In this document: in pieces, positions 27,065-35,421 of the stretch
Position numbering within the stretch: the first letter of the stretch is position 1
Layout: every line of letters begins with the position of its first letter
Assembly (NCBI GenBank): GCA_050309435.1
Contig: JBNRMJ010000005.1
Location: 1 to 64,000, forward strand
DNA: 64,000 bases
Direction of reading: 5' to 3'
Origin: CAYXVJ01 sp050309435
Lineage (GTDB): Bacteria > Bacillota > Clostridia > Saccharofermentanales > Fastidiosipilaceae
The notes under the pieces: model-generated
The model's database searches: none
The model's input: only the letters and a program-made list of their open reading frames with translations
Told to the model about the DNA's origin: nothing
Translations under genes and position numbers: made by a program

Positions 27065-27925
27065 TTATATGCTCTTCGGATAAGCTCTGCCTCTGAGTTT
27101 ACCCGGTAATTCCTGATAAAAATTATGGTCCTGCAGACGAATCAGCTTAAGTTTGCGTTCCGACTGCCTGATCTCGACTTCGTCGGTATCTTCAAACGGT
27201 ATCTCTTCTCGTCCGTCGGCCGTCAAGGCCGCCAAATAGGGATATTGGCGTAAATTAAGCTTGACAACACTGCTAGCCGGTACGATATAGGTTCTGTTGT
27301 GCAGAGAATGCGGGCAAACCGGTGTTATCTGTAAAAGGCTCATGGAAGGATGGACAATCGGTCCGCCGGCTGCCATGGCATAGCCGGTCGATCCCGTAGG
27401 AGTAGTGACCATCAGGCCGTCACAGGAAATCAGCTCGATGTAACGTCCGTCCAGATTCAACTCGATGGGTACGATCCTTGAGTTTCCGCCGCGGGACAAC
27501 AAGACCTCGTTCAAGGCAAAACCGCGAAAGGTCACTTCGCCGAAACGGTTTCTCGATACGACATCGAGCATCATGCGTTCCTCTACGACATAATCACCTT
27601 TTACAATACGGTTCAGGGCCGGCCTGATCTCATCACGCTGTACTTCGGCCATAAAACCCAGACTACCCAGATTCATACCGAGAATCGGAATATTGGCCTC
27701 GCTGTTGCCATGTACGGCATTCAGGAAAGTTCCGTCTCCGCCCATACTGATAATGACATCGCAGTCATGAAAGCATAAGTCCAATGCGTTGTCACTGGAA
27801 CGGTCTTGTTCGGCAGGCAGTTTGTAAACAGCCTCCGCACCCAGTTTCGTAATGACATCGGCAACTTGATACAGGACTTGAAAACCCGGATCTTTATAAG
27901 CATTGGATACGAGACCGATTCTCAA
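27065..27925 (-). CDS. nadK: NAD kinase
   Basis: NAD kinase makes NADP from NAD. The 286-residue protein contains the GGDGT motif in ISMGGDGTFL, the NE motif in ALNEVLLSRG and the glycine-rich TTPTGSTGYAMAAGGP. The start is probably TTG at 27925 because GGAGGAAAG lies 7 bp before it. A GTG at 27940 overlaps that ribosome binding site and would add five residues. It sits between dxs and argR. Confidence 0.93.
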   Translation of the reverse strand: MRIGLVSNAYKDPGFQVLYQVADVITKLGAEAVYKLPAEQDRSSDNALDLCFHDCDVIISMGGDGTFLNAVHGNSEANIPILGMNLGSLGFMAEVQRDEIRPALNRIVKGDYVVEERMMLDVVSRNRFGEVTFRGFALNEVLLSRGGNSRIVPIELNLDGRYIELISCDGLMVTTPTGSTGYAMAAGGPIVHPSMSLLQITPVCPHSLHNRTYIVPASSVVKLNLRQYPYLAALTADGREEIPFEDTDEVEIRQSERKLKLIRLQDHNFYQELPGKLRGRAYPKSI

Positions 27926-28021
27926 AAATCTTTCCTCCACTGTTTTTTACTCTTTCGAATATTATATAGGATAATATTACTAATTGTCCTTATATTTCAA
28001 GAAAAATATAGGGAAATAAGT

Positions 28022-29959
28022 CTATTCTACCGCATCCATCGACTTGGAAACCATCTTCCGGACAGATAAGACCAGCTGATCCGCGCTCAGGCCTTCTTTA
28101 TCCCGGGCTCGTTGCTGTCCGGCCTGTAAAACAGGATGATCGCCGATACTATGCGCCTGCAGGATAATCGGCAGGTTTCGTTCGCTGATCTTCAAGGCCA
28201 GATTCTGAGCCAGCCCCCCGTTGATAACCTGTTCCTCCACGGTCACCAGATAACCGCAGTTCATGGCCGCAGCCAGAATACTGTCTGTATCCAGCGGCTT
28301 CAGGCAACGTACATCGATGACACTTGCCGATATGTTTTCCGACCGGAGACGTACGGCTGCTTCCAGGGCTACGGATGTCATGCTGCCGAGCGCGGCAATT
28401 ACAACATCGCGTCCCTGGACGAGTGTTTCGGCAGCCGGCAACGAAGGTCTGAGGTTCCGGCGAAGGGCGTGAGTGGAACTATGTTCGCCGGAACCGCGCG
28501 GGTAACGGATGACGACAGGTCCTTTGCACTGATAAAGAGCAAACACCATCATGTCATATAAGCTTCTATAATCTCCGGGCATCATGATGGTTATCCCGGG
28601 TAAAGCATTCAGGAAGGAAACATCGTAGATCCCCTGATGCGTCTCCCCGTCATCGCCGACAATTCCTGCACGGTCTACACAAAACACGACATGGAGCTTT
28701 TGAAGGACGGCATCATGGATCACCTGATCAAGAGCCCGCTGCAGGAAGCTCGAGTAAATCGCCACGACCGGTTTAAGGCCCGTTGTAGCAAGCCCTGCAG
28801 CCATCGTAACTGCGTGCTGCTCTGCAATACCGACATCATAAAAACGATCCGGATAAGCCTCGGCAAAGGGCGTTAAACCTGTTCCGGAGGCCATCGCGGC
28901 CGTAATTCCGACAATCGAAGGATCCTTTTCGGCCAGAGACATGAGACTCTGCGAGAATGCAGCCGTAAACGATGTGCAATCGCCTAGAAATCCGCTGTCC
29001 GATTCTGCCGCAGTTTTCGACACGACACCGACTTCCACTTCAAAAGGCGCGACTCCGTGATAAAGACTGGGTTTGTTTTCCGCCGGCTGATAGCCGCGTC
29101 CCTTCTGTGTCAGGATATGTAAGATGACGGGACTGTTCTTGGCTTTAATAACTTTAAGTGCTTTATCCAGTTGTGCGATATTATGTCCGTCAATCGGTCC
29201 GTAATATTCGAAACCAAGGTTTTCAAAGAAGCTCTGTTCTTCGATCGCCGCCCTCCGGATCTGGGTCTTGGTCCATCTTATCAACTTCATGACCGGCCGG
29301 CCCAATAACGGGATGCGCTGCAGAATTTTATCGACACCCGACTTTACTTTCAGATATTTCCGGCTGATACGGATGCGATTTAGATGCCTGGAGATCGAAC
29401 CGACATTCGAGTCGATACTCATCTGGTTATCGTTAATGATAACAATGAGATTGTCCGAAGCTTCGATATTGTTCAGAGCTTCGTAAGCCAGTCCTCCCGT
29501 TAACGCACCGTCTCCGATCACGGCGATGGCGCGTCCCGATAAGCCTTGCAGGGCCAGTCCGCGCGAAATACCCAGAGCAGCGGATATCGATGTGCTGGAA
29601 TGTCCCGTATTAAATGCATCCGCCGCACTTTCCTCGCGCTTCGGGAAGCCGGAGAGGCCGCCTTCTTGTCGCAGTGTCGAAAACGCTTCCGAACGACCGG
29701 TCAGAATCTTCCAGCTGTAACTTTGATGACCGACATCCCATACGACGCGATCCTCGATTGCATCGAAATTATGCAAAAGAGCCAATGTCAATTCCACGGT
29801 ACCCAGGTTTGACGCCAAATGCCCGCCATTGGTAGATACGGTCGTTATGATACGTTCGCGAAGCTCGCCGGCAAGGGCATTTAAGTCCTCGATCTCCATG
29901 TATTTCAATTCATTCGAGTCTTTGATTTGATCGATTGATTTTGCCACCCGGGTCATCAT
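28022..29959 (-). CDS. dxs: 1-deoxy-D-xylulose-5-phosphate synthase
   Basis: Dxs is the first enzyme of the non-mevalonate isoprenoid pathway and uses thiamine diphosphate. The 645-residue protein has the ThDP motif GDGALTGGLAYEALNN near 150-165, the catalytic histidine region GHQSYSWKI and the transketolase segment FCVDRAGIVGDDGETHQG. AAGGAG precedes the start. It lies directly after ispA, which uses the downstream prenyl units. Confidence 0.95.
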   Translation of the reverse strand: MMTRVAKSIDQIKDSNELKYMEIEDLNALAGELRERIITTVSTNGGHLASNLGTVELTLALLHNFDAIEDRVVWDVGHQSYSWKILTGRSEAFSTLRQEGGLSGFPKREESAADAFNTGHSSTSISAALGISRGLALQGLSGRAIAVIGDGALTGGLAYEALNNIEASDNLIVIINDNQMSIDSNVGSISRHLNRIRISRKYLKVKSGVDKILQRIPLLGRPVMKLIRWTKTQIRRAAIEEQSFFENLGFEYYGPIDGHNIAQLDKALKVIKAKNSPVILHILTQKGRGYQPAENKPSLYHGVAPFEVEVGVVSKTAAESDSGFLGDCTSFTAAFSQSLMSLAEKDPSIVGITAAMASGTGLTPFAEAYPDRFYDVGIAEQHAVTMAAGLATTGLKPVVAIYSSFLQRALDQVIHDAVLQKLHVVFCVDRAGIVGDDGETHQGIYDVSFLNALPGITIMMPGDYRSLYDMMVFALYQCKGPVVIRYPRGSGEHSSTHALRRNLRPSLPAAETLVQGRDVVIAALGSMTSVALEAAVRLRSENISASVIDVRCLKPLDTDSILAAAMNCGYLVTVEEQVINGGLAQNLALKISERNLPIILQAHSIGDHPVLQAGQQRARDKEGLSADQLVLSVRKMVSKSMDAVE

Positions 29960-29992
29960 CTCCTTCTATCTAAAATACTTGCTTAAGTTCGC

Positions 29993-30895
29993 TTAATACT
30001 CTCTGCCGCCCAGCCACTTGGCCAACCAGAGAAGAAAGCCGGCATCGATGTCGCGCTCTGATAAGCGCTGACAAGTTTCAGCGGCTCGTTTATGTTCTTC
30101 TTCGAGACGGGCAGATGCTTTTTCGAGACCCAGCATGGTGACAAAAGTCACTTTCGTGTCGCGAACATCCTTACCGGCTGTTTTACCGATGGTTTCGCTA
30201 TCGGAAGTCATATCGAGGATATCGTCCTTGATTTGAAAAGCCAAGCCGATGGCCTGCCCGTATTCGTCCAGTAAGGATAAGACTTCGTCGTCTGCCTCGG
30301 CCAGGATGGCGCCGGCTGCGACCGCAGCCCGTAAAAGCGCAGCAGTTTTCAGTTTCTGAAGCTGCTCCAGGCGTACCAGATCGATCTGCTTGCCTTCGCT
30401 GGCCAAATCAATGATCTGACCACCGATCATACCTTTGGCTCCGGAGAAACATGCGATTTTACTACCTGCGAGCGAGGCTGGTTTTCCGCCTGCGATCGCA
30501 GCTTCCAATATCAGCTCGTATGCCCGGTTTAACAGAGCATCACCGGCCAGAATTGCCGTGGCTTCGCCAAACATGCGATGACTGGTGGGCTTTCCGCGAC
30601 GTAAATCGTCGTTATCCATACTGGGCAGATCGTCATGGATCAAGGAGTAGGTATGTATCATTTCGAGAGCAACAGCCAGTTTTCGAGCTTCCGGGCGCAT
30701 CGAATCATCGCGACTGACGGCATCGTAAGCCGCCAGCAGAAGGATCGGGCGAATGCGTTTACCTCCCGCCAGTAAAGAATAGGCCATTGCCTCGGCGAGG
30801 CCGGCTTCTATCTCTTTATCCGGATCCAGTAAATGCTTCAGATCAGCTTCGATTTCGCTGCGATACAAATCGAAACTCTCTTTTCCCTTATTCAT
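29993..30895 (-). CDS. ispA: Polyprenyl (farnesyl) diphosphate synthase
   Basis: The 300-residue enzyme condenses isopentenyl and allylic diphosphates. Both aspartate-rich motifs are present: DDLPSMDNDD in the first half and DDILDMTSD in the second. The GKRIRP sequence binds diphosphate. I chose the ATG at 30895, which overlaps the end of xseB by 8 nt, as usual for this cluster. A start at 30949 would add 18 residues that are not family-like. Confidence 0.93.
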   Translation of the reverse strand: MNKGKESFDLYRSEIEADLKHLLDPDKEIEAGLAEAMAYSLLAGGKRIRPILLLAAYDAVSRDDSMRPEARKLAVALEMIHTYSLIHDDLPSMDNDDLRRGKPTSHRMFGEATAILAGDALLNRAYELILEAAIAGGKPASLAGSKIACFSGAKGMIGGQIIDLASEGKQIDLVRLEQLQKLKTAALLRAAVAAGAILAEADDEVLSLLDEYGQAIGLAFQIKDDILDMTSDSETIGKTAGKDVRDTKVTFVTMLGLEKASARLEEEHKRAAETCQRLSERDIDAGFLLWLAKWLGGREY

Positions 30896-31154
30896 TGTCC
30901 TGCTCCGGGAAATCTTCTTCGACGAGTTCTCCGTCTTCGTTGGCAACAAGCTTGGCGATGCTCTGTTCCACTTCGTCTAGTTTCATGCGACAAAGACGTG
31001 CCAGCTCGGTTCCCTCGCGGAAAGCATTCAAAGACTGATCCAGACTCAGCTCGCCGGTCTCCAACTGACGAACTACCTGTTCCAGTTGTCTTAACGCCTG
31101 CTCGAAACTAAGTTCGCTAAGTTGCTCTGCGTTTAATTCTTTCTTATCTGTCAT
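30888..31154 (-). CDS. xseB: Exodeoxyribonuclease VII small subunit
   Basis: The 88-residue protein carries the XseB core LSFEQALRQLEQVVRQLE and LDQSLNAFREG, forming the small coiled subunit that binds XseA. The ATG at 31154 has AAGGAGAG upstream and overlaps the end of xseA by 11 nt. The acidic tail is typical. A longer frame from 31193 has no ribosome binding site. Confidence 0.93.
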   Translation of the reverse strand: MTDKKELNAEQLSELSFEQALRQLEQVVRQLETGELSLDQSLNAFREGTELARLCRMKLDEVEQSIAKLVANEDGELVEEDFPEQDNE

Positions 31155-32448
31155 TTGACTCTCCTTTATTTTCAAGCACTTCGACTTCATCAACCGTTAC
31201 GGCCAGACGTCCGTCATGTAAGTGCAGTTCCAGCCTGGCATCCGCAGATGTTTGTCCGACGGACTGAATTGCCTTTCCCTTATCGTCCAGGACCAGAGCA
31301 TAACCGCGTCCGAGCACTTTCAGCGGACTTAGGGCATCTAGTTTCGCTGCCGCGGCACTCAAGCGGTTCTCCAGTTTATTTGTAAGCTGTACAGAGGAAC
31401 GAGCCAGTTTGGATTCCATGAGATCCAGGTATTGGGTTCTGGACTCCACGATATAAAGCGGATTTACCAAAGCACGGCTGTTCGTTAACTGCTCGAGTCG
31501 ATCGCGTCGCATACGCAAGATCTCCATCGGATCTTGAAGCTGGCGACTGTCCGTCAAGCGCTTCAACCGTTCCTTGGCCAGCGAGAGCCGCCGATTCAGT
31601 GCCTGATGTATAGAACGCTCTTGTTGAATGATTGAACTGATCAGACCCTCATACTCCGGCATAACGATCTCCGCAGCAGCCGACGGTGTCGGAGCTCTAA
31701 GATCTGCGACGAAATCACAGATCGTAAAATCCGTTTCATGACCGACAGCCGAAACGATGGGAATTCTGCTGTTTGCCACGGCACGGGCGACGATTTCTTC
31801 ATTAAATGGCCAGAGGTCTTCGAGAGATCCGCCTCCGCGGCCGATGATAATTACATCGATATCGTCTCTGGTATTCATGAGCTCGAGGGCTCGAACAAGG
31901 CTTCCTGCTGCCTGAGCGCCTTGAACGGCGGCAGGAATCAACAGCAATTCGAAATGAGGGTTTCGCCTTCTTAATACGTGGATGATATCCCGGATAACCG
32001 CTCCGCTGGGACTGGTGATGACACCAATCTTTTGCGGTAAAAAAGGCAGTTCTCTTTTACGCTCTTGAGAAAAGAGGCCTTCTTCCATCAAGCGGCTTTT
32101 CAGTGCTTCATACTCTTGATAAAGACGTCCCATGCCTTCTAGCTGCATCGAAGTGACCTGAAGCTGGAAATTACCGCTCTTGGCATAGAAATCAGCCGAA
32201 GCCGTAACGACTACCGATTGACCGTTCTTGGCTTCGAAATTCATTTTTCCGGCGTAAGAGGCAAACATCACACAGCTGACCTGAGCATCTGCATCTTTCA
32301 GTGAGAAGTAGCAGTGACCGGATGCGTAACGCTTAAAGTTGGATAACTCACCGACCACATGAACATTCTTCAGAGGTTCCAAACTCCGAACAACGCGGCT
32401 GACATAGTTATTGAGCCGACTGACCGTGATCAGATCTATATCCGCCAT
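31144..32448 (-). CDS. xseA: Exodeoxyribonuclease VII large subunit
   Basis: XseA is the catalytic subunit of the single-strand-specific exonuclease VII. The 434-residue protein has the N-terminal OB fold (about 1-100), the central catalytic domain with GVITSPSGAVIRDI, IIIGRGGGSLEDLWPFN and SAVGHETDFTICDFVADLRAPTPS patterns read in pieces, and a C-terminal coiled coil. It lies two bases after the nusB stop, so the genes are co-transcribed. Confidence 0.95.
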   Translation of the reverse strand: MADIDLITVSRLNNYVSRVVRSLEPLKNVHVVGELSNFKRYASGHCYFSLKDADAQVSCVMFASYAGKMNFEAKNGQSVVVTASADFYAKSGNFQLQVTSMQLEGMGRLYQEYEALKSRLMEEGLFSQERKRELPFLPQKIGVITSPSGAVIRDIIHVLRRRNPHFELLLIPAAVQGAQAAGSLVRALELMNTRDDIDVIIIGRGGGSLEDLWPFNEEIVARAVANSRIPIVSAVGHETDFTICDFVADLRAPTPSAAAEIVMPEYEGLISSIIQQERSIHQALNRRLSLAKERLKRLTDSRQLQDPMEILRMRRDRLEQLTNSRALVNPLYIVESRTQYLDLMESKLARSSVQLTNKLENRLSAAAAKLDALSPLKVLGRGYALVLDDKGKAIQSVGQTSADARLELHLHDGRLAVTVDEVEVLENKGESNDR

Positions 32449-32449
32449 T

Positions 32450-33046
32450 TCACTCCTCCTTCGTCTCCGAAACCTCTTCTATTGCCTCGCTGCCGTCATC
32501 ACTGCCGGGTATGCCTTTGCTTTCTTGGGTAAATACTTCTTCTATTGCCTCGCTGCCGTCATCACTGCCGGGTATGCCTTTGCTTTCTTGGGTAAATACT
32601 TCGGACAGCAAAATATCGCCCTCCGGCTTCGTCAGTCGGCCGAGCACAGCATTAATATAGGCACGTGACCCGCTTGCCGCGTATCGTTTGGCAAGCAAAA
32701 CGGCTTCATTGATGGTTACGCTTAAGGGAACATCGGGCATGAAGAGGATCTCGGCTGTCGCCAGACGTAAAATGGCCAGGTCGACTTTTGCCAGACGGTC
32801 GATGGTCCAGTCCTTTAAATAAGGCGCATAGGTTTCATCCAGACGCTCTCTGTAGAAACGATAAGCTCCTGCGATTCTCTGAATATAAGCGATGTCCTCG
32901 TCCGTATATTTAATGACTCGCTTACTGTCATGATAATCACCCATATTGGCGATGAATTCGCCGATCTGCTGATCTTCGTCTCCTGTTTGTATGCTCAATT
33001 GATACAGTAGCTGAAAAGCTCGCTCGCGTGCGTCTTTGCGACTCAT
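32450..33046 (-). CDS. nusB: Transcription antitermination factor NusB with duplicated C-terminal tail
   Basis: NusB binds boxA RNA with NusE (S10) in rRNA antitermination. Residues 1-150 form the usual fold with MSRKDARERAFQLLYQL at the start and YAASGSRAYINAVLGR near 135. The protein is longer than the usual 130-150 residues because the tail carries a 21-residue acidic segment twice, beginning EVFTQESKGIPGS, encoded by a 63-bp tandem repeat. AGGAGG precedes the ATG. The tail is probably disordered and its role is unknown. Confidence 0.93.
   Translation of the reverse strand: MSRKDARERAFQLLYQLSIQTGDEDQQIGEFIANMGDYHDSKRVIKYTDEDIAYIQRIAGAYRFYRERLDETYAPYLKDWTIDRLAKVDLAILRLATAEILFMPDVPLSVTINEAVLLAKRYAASGSRAYINAVLGRLTKPEGDILLSEVFTQESKGIPGSDDGSEAIEEVFTQESKGIPGSDDGSEAIEEVSETKEE
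32475..32600. repeat. 63-bp tandem duplication inside nusB
   Basis: Two near-identical 63-bp units (32475-32537 and 32538-32600) lie head to tail. The unit is a multiple of three, so the nusB frame is kept and 21 residues are repeated. The near-perfect identity suggests a recent duplication. Confidence 0.95.
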
Positions 33047-33128
33047 TTAGTCCTCCTGGAGAGTGATACTCTCTTCTATAGTCAAGTTACTATGGGCTGT
33101 ATCGCCCTTTTATCAGATGTATATGTGT

Positions 33129-33365
33129 TTAACGAAATCTTCCCGGCGGAAAAATACGATCCAGCAGCTGATGAAATTGTTCCTTGTTACTAAAAAATTT
33201 CGAAGCCAATACATAACCTCCGACTGTCAATGCCAGAATAAAAAGTGTCTTCAGCAAGCCGAAAATTACCAGTAACAAACCCAGGCCGAAACCGACACCG
33301 GCACCGACAATCCCGGCATCTTTTCCCCGAAGCAGTCTAACGATCGGTCCGAATAACTGATTCAT
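33129..33365 (-). CDS. DUF2273 small membrane protein
   Basis: The 78-residue protein has two adjacent hydrophobic segments, one Gly-rich (IVGAGVGFGLGLLLVIFGLL), and a basic C-terminus. This matches the DUF2273 family that follows amaP in Firmicutes. The ATG at 33365 has GTGGAG 8 bp upstream. A TTG at 33371 overlapping the amaP stop is the alternative. A role at the membrane with Asp23 and AmaP is inferred from context. Confidence 0.8.
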   Translation of the reverse strand: MNQLFGPIVRLLRGKDAGIVGAGVGFGLGLLLVIFGLLKTLFILALTVGGYVLASKFFSNKEQFHQLLDRIFPPGRFR

Positions 33366-33367
33366 GA

Positions 33368-33919
33368 TCAACGCTCCACTTTCGTGCCGAGCAATTCAAC
33401 CCGGTTGACCTTCACTTGGACTTCGCCGACCGGTATGCCGGTATATCGCTCGATATCTTTTTTCACGCGATCCTGGATCTTAGCCATCTGCGTCGGAATT
33501 TCGACATCCGAAAACAGCACCACAATCAAGATGACAAGAAGTTTATTATCTTTACCTTGAGAGATACGCGCTTTGGCTGTTTTCACACCGGCTTGCGCGG
33601 CTTTTGAACTATTGAGAGCGATGTTCTCCAATGCTTCGACACCGATATCAATTTCCCCGATTTCAGTTTCCACGATACGGGATTTGGCCAATCGACCACT
33701 CATCAAAGCATAGGTAATGCTGATAATCGATAATGCCACCAGTAATAGCAAACTTAGACTCAACATAAAGCGAGCCATCGGATTAAGCGAGATACGCTGC
33801 AGCAAAACAACAAAGTCAGCTCCCCAGGCCGGGTTCAGAACCTGAAAAAAAAGCAGGAGTGAGCCGATCGCCACCAGTCCCGAAAAAATTAATAAAAAGA
33901 ATCGAACCAGTTTGCGCAT
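33368..33919 (-). CDS. amaP: Asp23 membrane anchor protein AmaP
   Basis: AmaP anchors Asp23 to the membrane in Staphylococcus. The 183-residue protein has two membrane helices (about 5-28 and 48-70) and a C-terminal Asp23-like domain ending in GVEALENIALNSS and KDIERYTGIPVGEVQVKVN. GGGAGGAG precedes the ATG, which begins directly after the asp23 stop. Gene order and lengths match the conserved asp23-amaP-DUF2273 group. Confidence 0.88.
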   Translation of the reverse strand: MRKLVRFFLLIFSGLVAIGSLLLFFQVLNPAWGADFVVLLQRISLNPMARFMLSLSLLLLVALSIISITYALMSGRLAKSRIVETEIGEIDIGVEALENIALNSSKAAQAGVKTAKARISQGKDNKLLVILIVVLFSDVEIPTQMAKIQDRVKKDIERYTGIPVGEVQVKVNRVELLGTKVER

Positions 33920-34291
33920 TTATTGCTCCTCCCGTAAAATTATATCCTTGACATAGACATCGACGGCATCAACCACCAGTCCAGTGTATTTTTCAACGTC
34001 CGATTTTACATTTTCCTGGATCACCCAGGCTACTTCCGGAATGATCTGATCATAATAGATGACCGGATAAACCGTTATCGTGATGATATTGTCTGATCCT
34101 TCTTCAAAGAATACCTGTACGCCCAGGCCTTCGTGTTCTAATCCGAACGCGGCCTTAATAGCAGCGGCGCCTCCCGCATCAAGCCGGGCGACACCGGGTG
34201 TTTGCAAAGCTGCCTCCGCAGCATATTGAGCGATAAACCCCTGCGACATGGACCGCTGGCCACGGGCCGCAGTTTGATTCTGTTCAGGCAT
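33920..34291 (-). CDS. asp23: Asp23/Gls24-family envelope stress protein
   Basis: The 123-residue protein belongs to the alkaline-shock protein family, with AQYAAEAALQTPGV near the start and VESDVEKYTGL-like SDVEKYTGLVVDAVDVYV near the end. It is probably a membrane-associated cell-envelope homeostasis factor. I chose the ATG at 34291 because AAGAGGA lies just upstream. A GTG/ATG form from 34318 would add nine residues. Confidence 0.88.
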   Translation of the reverse strand: MPEQNQTAARGQRSMSQGFIAQYAAEAALQTPGVARLDAGGAAAIKAAFGLEHEGLGVQVFFEEGSDNIITITVYPVIYYDQIIPEVAWVIQENVKSDVEKYTGLVVDAVDVYVKDIILREEQ

Positions 34292-34319
34292 AAATCCTCT
34301 TTCACTTAGCGAAACCATG

Positions 34320-34739
34320 ATCGACTCATTTGTTTCGATACTATCATCGGTTCCGACTGTTCCGGCACAGGTAGCTCCTAAACAAAGCTCTTTACCGACG
34401 GTATGATAATAAGGCGTTCAGGCGAACGCCTTGAAATCAAAATCCTGATTCGCAAGTTTTCGACATGAATACGATAACTTGCAATTTTGCCAAAATATCC
34501 TGCACAAGTTTCCTCTCTGCCGCTACGAAACTTGTAACGTTAGTTTGCCGGGGCAGCTCAACTCCATAACCCTAAGTCCGGAATAAGCTTCCTCTCTGCC
34601 GCTACGAAACTTGTAACGTTAGTTTGCCGGGGCAGCTCAACTCCATAACCCGAAGTCCGGAATAAGTTTCCTCTCTGCCGCTACGAAACTTGTAACGATT
34701 TTTCCAGGGATCTCCATAGAGGTCCCATGGGAAATTCGT
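34320..34739. other. Intergenic region between efp and asp23 with hairpin and repeats
   Basis: This 420-bp non-coding stretch contains a perfect 9-bp hairpin at 34411-34432 (AAGGCGTTC with GAACGCCTT, 4-nt loop), a block of 79-bp tandem repeats (34505-34698) and an imperfect hairpin at about 34705-34725 beside the efp stop. No gene is visible. Regulatory sites for asp23 (minus strand) are likely to lie here. Confidence 0.7.
34505..34698. repeat. 79-bp tandem repeat, about 2.4 copies
   Basis: Copies beginning around 34509, 34588 and 34667 are identical at nearly every position. The third is cut after the first 30 bases. Each unit contains an inverted repeat (first copy: CAAGTTTC and GAAACTTG, 34505-34534) and a CTGCC/GGCAG pair. 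The period is not a multiple of three, and no frame runs through, so the block is non-coding. Confidence 0.95.
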
Positions 34740-35297
34740 TTAGGCTCTCTCCATATACTCGCCGGTTCTGGTATCGATACGAACCATTTCGCCTTCGTTA
34801 ACAAAGAGCGGAACCTTGATCGTAGCTCCGGTTTCGACTGTAGCAAGCTTCGTAGCATTCTGAGCGGTATCGCCCTTGACGCCCGGCTCGGTCTGCGTAA
34901 TCAAAAGCTCGACGAAAATCGGCAGTTCAACACTGAAGACTTCATTCTTATGCATAACCACCTTACAAACGGTATTCTCCTTGAGGAACTCGACCGCTTC
35001 ACCGATAACCGATTCCATAAACGGAACCTGATCGTAGGTCTCGACATCCATGAAGTAGTAGAGGTCACCATCTTTATAGAGGTACTGCATGTCTCTGCGC
35101 TCAAGGTATGCCTCCTCGAACTTATCATTCGGTGCGAAGGAGTGTTCCACGGTCGAACCGGTCTTCACGTTACGATACTTCGTACGAACGAATGCCGAAC
35201 CTTTACCCGGCTTAACATGCTGGAACTCAATAACCTGATAAACTACACCGTCCATCACGAAGAGTGATCCGTTTCTAAAGTCACTTGCTGATATCAT
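34740..35297 (-). CDS. efp: Elongation factor P
   Basis: EF-P rescues ribosomes stalled at polyproline stretches. The 185-residue protein has the three-domain family layout, with the acceptor loop KPGKGSAFVRTK near residue 32 and the end motif VNEGEMVRIDTRTGEYMERA split across the last 25 residues. The loop lysine is K32 or K34, where modification would occur. An AGGTAGTAG-like site precedes the ATG. Confidence 0.95.
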   Translation of the reverse strand: MISASDFRNGSLFVMDGVVYQVIEFQHVKPGKGSAFVRTKYRNVKTGSTVEHSFAPNDKFEEAYLERRDMQYLYKDGDLYYFMDVETYDQVPFMESVIGEAVEFLKENTVCKVVMHKNEVFSVELPIFVELLITQTEPGVKGDTAQNATKLATVETGATIKVPLFVNEGEMVRIDTRTGEYMERA

Positions 35298-35421
35298 CTA
35301 CTACCTCCACAAATTGTCGAATCATAATATTCAAAAAAAACCGTTAAACACTATAGCACTTTCTTCTCTAGTTTACCAGAAGCAGCTATACATCTCCACG
35401 TCCTAAGATATCTTTCGCAGA

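Noticed and set aside
34505..34698. Possible CRISPR array in the repeat block near efp
   Set aside because: The repeats are directly adjacent 79-bp tandem copies without unique spacers, and no cas gene is in the window.
34637..34858. Reading frame across the 79-bp repeats and the efp end
   Set aside because: The repeat period is not a multiple of three and the frame overlaps efp in another phase, so coding is unlikely.
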